From: Ramlibacter sp. | GTDB taxonomy: Bacteria; Pseudomonadota; Gammaproteobacteria; Burkholderiales; Burkholderiaceae_C | Length of the DNA stretch: 7,758 nt | Direction of reading: 5' to 3' | Assembly (NCBI GenBank): GCA_021156245.1 | Contig: JAJNBO010000102.1 | Coordinates: forward strand, 1 to 7,758 | Part shown: piece by piece, positions 6,019 to 7,758 of the stretch | Numbering within the stretch: position 1 is the stretch's first letter | Layout: each line of letters begins with the position of its first letter | Program-made: the position numbers and the translations under genes | Notes under the pieces: generated by a model | Database searches by the model: none | Told to the model about the DNA's origin: nothing | The model's input: the letters and a program-made list of their open reading frames with translations, nothing else

Positions 6019-7117
6019 GCCGGTCCATCGCGTCGTCCAGGGCCGCGATCACCTGCGCCGGAGGCAGCGTCACGAGGCAGTCGGAGCGCTTGCTGCCACC
6101 GCAGCCGTCGATGCGGCAGGGCCGGCAGGGATGCACTTGCGAGGCGACGACGCGCAGTTTGTCGCTCCACGGCCCCCATTCACGGTCTTCGCTCGGGCCG
6201 AACAGCGCGGCCCCGGGCGTGCCGAGCGCCGCCGCCATGTGCATGGGCACGGAGTCGACGCCGAAGAACAGCGCGGCCCGTTCGATCACGGCGCCCAGTT
6301 CCTCCAGCGACAGCTGGCCGCGCAGGTCGATGCAGCGGGTGCGCGTCTGCTGCAGGATCGCATCGCACAGCTGCGTCTCGCGCGCATCGGGCGCGGCGGT
6401 GAGCACGATGGCCAGCCCGCGGTCCGCGATGTGGTCGATGACGCGCGCATTGCCCTCGGGCGTCCAGGCCTTGAACATCCAGCGCGAGCCCGGATGCACC
6501 AGCGCGTACCGCTCCCCCTGCCAGCCGGCCTGCCGCAGCTTGGCCAGCACGCTATCGCGCGCGGCGTCGGGCACGGACAGCGACGGCGCGCGTTCCTCCG
6601 GCGCAGGGTGGATGCCGAGCCGGCGCAGCAGGTCGAGGTGCCGCTCCACCGTGGCGCGTGGCACGCCGAAAGGCACCGGCTGCGCCGCCAGGTGCGTGAA
6701 GGCGCGGTTCCACCACCACTGTCCCGTCGGCCGCACGAAGGCGACGGACCAGCGCGGCCGGAGCGCCTTGGCGAGCCACGCACCGCGCGGATGGTCTGTG
6801 AGGTGCACCACCAGGTCGTACCGCCTCTCGCGCATGGCGCTCAGCAGCGCTCGCTCGACACCGAGCCGCTCCTGCCAGGTCCCCTTGCGCCCGCGCGGCT
6901 GCAGGTGCAGCTGCGACAGGGCAGGATGGCCGCGCAGCATGGCGGCGGTGTCGGCATAGACCAGCGCATCGACCTCGGCGTGCGGCAAGGCGTTCTTGAG
7001 CACCGACAGCACCGGGCTGGACAGGAGCACGTCGCCGTGGTGGCGCAGCTTGATCACCAGCGCCCGCCGGACCTGCGCCGGGTCGATGGCGTCCGCAGGC
7101 TGCGCGAAAGCCGTCAT
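6005..7117 (-). CDS. waaQ: LPS heptosyltransferase, WaaQ/RfaQ family (GT9)
   Basis: A 370-residue glycosyltransferase family 9 protein that would transfer heptose from ADP-heptose to the inner core of LPS at the cytoplasmic membrane face. N-terminal domain: '[23 protein letters not shown]' spanning about 19-41, very close to the WaaQ signature, with His27-Gly28-Asp29; 'VDALVYADT' at 49-57; and 'YDLVVHLTD' at 100-108. C-terminal nucleotide-binding domain: '[12 protein letters not shown]' at 207-218, '[15 protein letters not shown]' at 264-278, '[18 protein letters not shown]' at 284-301 with Asp288 and His293, and 'ALFGPS' at 304-309. The GT9 motifs are intact. A Cys331/Cys334/Cys339/Cys347 cluster follows near the C-terminus. 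ATG 7117 overlaps the msbA stop by 4 bases, and the next gene starts 14 bases before this stop. The 'HHGD' motif favours WaaQ (heptosyltransferase III) over WaaC or WaaF. Confidence 0.87.
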   Translation of the reverse strand: MTAFAQPADAIDPAQVRRALVIKLRHHGDVLLSSPVLSVLKNALPHAEVDALVYADTAAMLRGHPALSQLHLQPRGRKGTWQERLGVERALLSAMRERRYDLVVHLTDHPRGAWLAKALRPRWSVAFVRPTGQWWWNRAFTHLAAQPVPFGVPRATVERHLDLLRRLGIHPAPEERAPSLSVPDAARDSVLAKLRQAGWQGERYALVHPGSRWMFKAWTPEGNARVIDHIADRGLAIVLTAAPDARETQLCDAILQQTRTRCIDLRGQLSLEELGAVIERAALFFGVDSVPMHMAAALGTPGAALFGPSEDREWGPWSDKLRVVASQVHPCRPCRIDGCGGSKRSDCLVTLPPAQVIAALDDAMDRHVPR

Positions 7118-7758
7118 GCCCGGGCGCCGGACTGCAGCATCGACAGCCGCGAATACAGGCCGCCCTGGGCCAGCAGCTCCGCGTGCGTGCCGGACTCGAT
7201 GACGCGGCCTTGTTCCAGCACCACGATGCGGTCCGCGTGTTCGACGGTGGAGAGCCGGTGGGCGATGATCAGCGTGGTGCGTCCCGCCATCAGGCGCTGC
7301 AGCGCCTCCTGCACGAGCCGCTCCGACATGGTGTCCAGCGCGGAGGTGGCCTCGTCGAGGATCAGGATCGGCGCGTCCTTGTAGAGCGCCCGGGCGATCG
7401 CCAGGCGCTGGCGCTGGCCGCCGGAGAGCTCCGCCGCGTTGTGGCCCGCGACCGTGTCCAGGCCCTGCGGCAGCGACGCGACGAGCTCCTGCAGGTTGGC
7501 CGCTTCGATGGAACGCTCCAGCCGATCGCGATCCGGCGGATTTTCCAGAGCGATGTTGGCGGCGAGCGTGTCGTTGAACATCACGACGTCCTGGCTGACC
7601 AGCGCGAATTGCGAGCGCAGCGCGTCCAGCTTCCATTCGGCGACGTCCACGCCGTCCAGCACCACCTGGCCTGCATCCGGCAGCACGAACCGCGGCAACA
7701 GGTTCGCCAGCGTGCTCTTGCCGGAGCCGGACGGGCCGACCAGCGCCACCACCTGGCC
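7114..7758 (-). CDS. msbA: Lipid A export ABC transporter MsbA, ATPase domain (N-terminus outside window)
   Basis: The last 214 codons of an ABC half-transporter are present, in frame to the window edge. Numbered from the edge: Walker A GPSGSGKS at 8-15, Q-loop Gln56 in '[12 protein letters not shown]', signature LSGGQ at 111-115, Walker B 'ILILDE' at 131-136, D-loop 'SALD' at 139-142 and switch His167 in 'IAHRLST'. '[20 protein letters not shown]' and the '[20 protein letters not shown]' region closely follow E. coli MsbA. The membrane domain (six helices in MsbA) is not in the window, so the assignment relies on the ATPase and on the context. MsbA flips core-lipid A across the inner membrane, and the gene is followed with a 4-base ATGA overlap by a WaaQ-type heptosyltransferase. 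Another exporter of the same class, for example a drug or lipid half-transporter, is less likely. The operon promoter must lie to the right of the window. Confidence 0.85.
   Translation of the reverse strand, partial: GQVVALVGPSGSGKSTLANLLPRFVLPDAGQVVLDGVDVAEWKLDALRSQFALVSQDVVMFNDTLAANIALENPPDRDRLERSIEAANLQELVASLPQGLDTVAGHNAAELSGGQRQRLAIARALYKDAPILILDEATSALDTMSERLVQEALQRLMAGRTTLIIAHRLSTVEHADRIVVLEQGRVIESGTHAELLAQGGLYSRLSMLQSGARA

Noticed and set aside
5029..6402. 457-codon open frame on the + strand
   Set aside because: It is antisense to the WaaG-like and WaaQ-like genes, its composition is shadow-like, and it has no recognisable domain.
5507..7384. 625-codon open frame on the + strand opposite the LPS genes
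   Set aside because: It is Arg-rich and repetitive without any motif, and it lies antisense to three well-supported genes with conserved active-site motifs.

Overview
The window is GC-rich, densely coded chromosomal DNA with GTG starts, stop/start overlaps and little intergenic space. The gene content (RNase G tail, rhomboid, UDP-sugar enzymes, LPS-core type glycosyltransferases, MsbA) and the protein style point to a Gram-negative betaproteobacterium, most likely Burkholderiales and possibly Comamonadaceae. This placement is inferred from sequence character and family knowledge, not from a search.

Layout on the + strand: the last 55 codons of ribonuclease G (1-170); a rhomboid-family intramembrane serine protease with an added C-terminal membrane segment and helical domain (180-1334); a 45-bp gap with a weak promoter-like hexamer; UDP-glucose 6-dehydrogenase (1380-2720); and a UDP-glucuronate 4-epimerase-like SDR whose GTG start overlaps the ugd stop (2717-3691). 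On the - strand, read from the right edge: the ATPase domain of the lipid A flippase MsbA (7758-7114, N-terminal part outside the window), a WaaQ-type heptosyltransferase of GT family 9 (7117-6005), a WaaG-like GT family 4 enzyme (6018-4846) and a second GT4 enzyme (4849-3725). Consecutive genes overlap by 4, 14 and 4 bp, so this is a translationally coupled operon.

The two gene groups converge at about 3690-3770. This junction holds a 75-bp dispersed-repeat-like element with two 31-nt imperfect inverted arms (25/31 identical), each a small hairpin resembling the Neisseria dRS3 type ATTCCC-N8-GGGAAT. The element encodes the last 13 residues and the stop codon of the second glycosyltransferase.

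Taken together, the region serves cell-envelope polysaccharide assembly. Ugd and the epimerase would convert UDP-glucose to UDP-glucuronate and then UDP-galacturonate. The three glycosyltransferases would build LPS core or a related glycan, and MsbA would flip the lipid A-core. The donor and acceptor of each transferase cannot be read from sequence. I see no evidence of an undescribed multi-gene system. The points most worth a second look are the repeat-derived C-terminus, the Glu-to-Gln change in the EX7E motif of the terminal GT4 enzyme, and the unidentified C-terminal domain of the rhomboid. No RNA gene, CRISPR array, insertion sequence or prophage gene was seen, and no gene-free stretch exceeds 300 bases.
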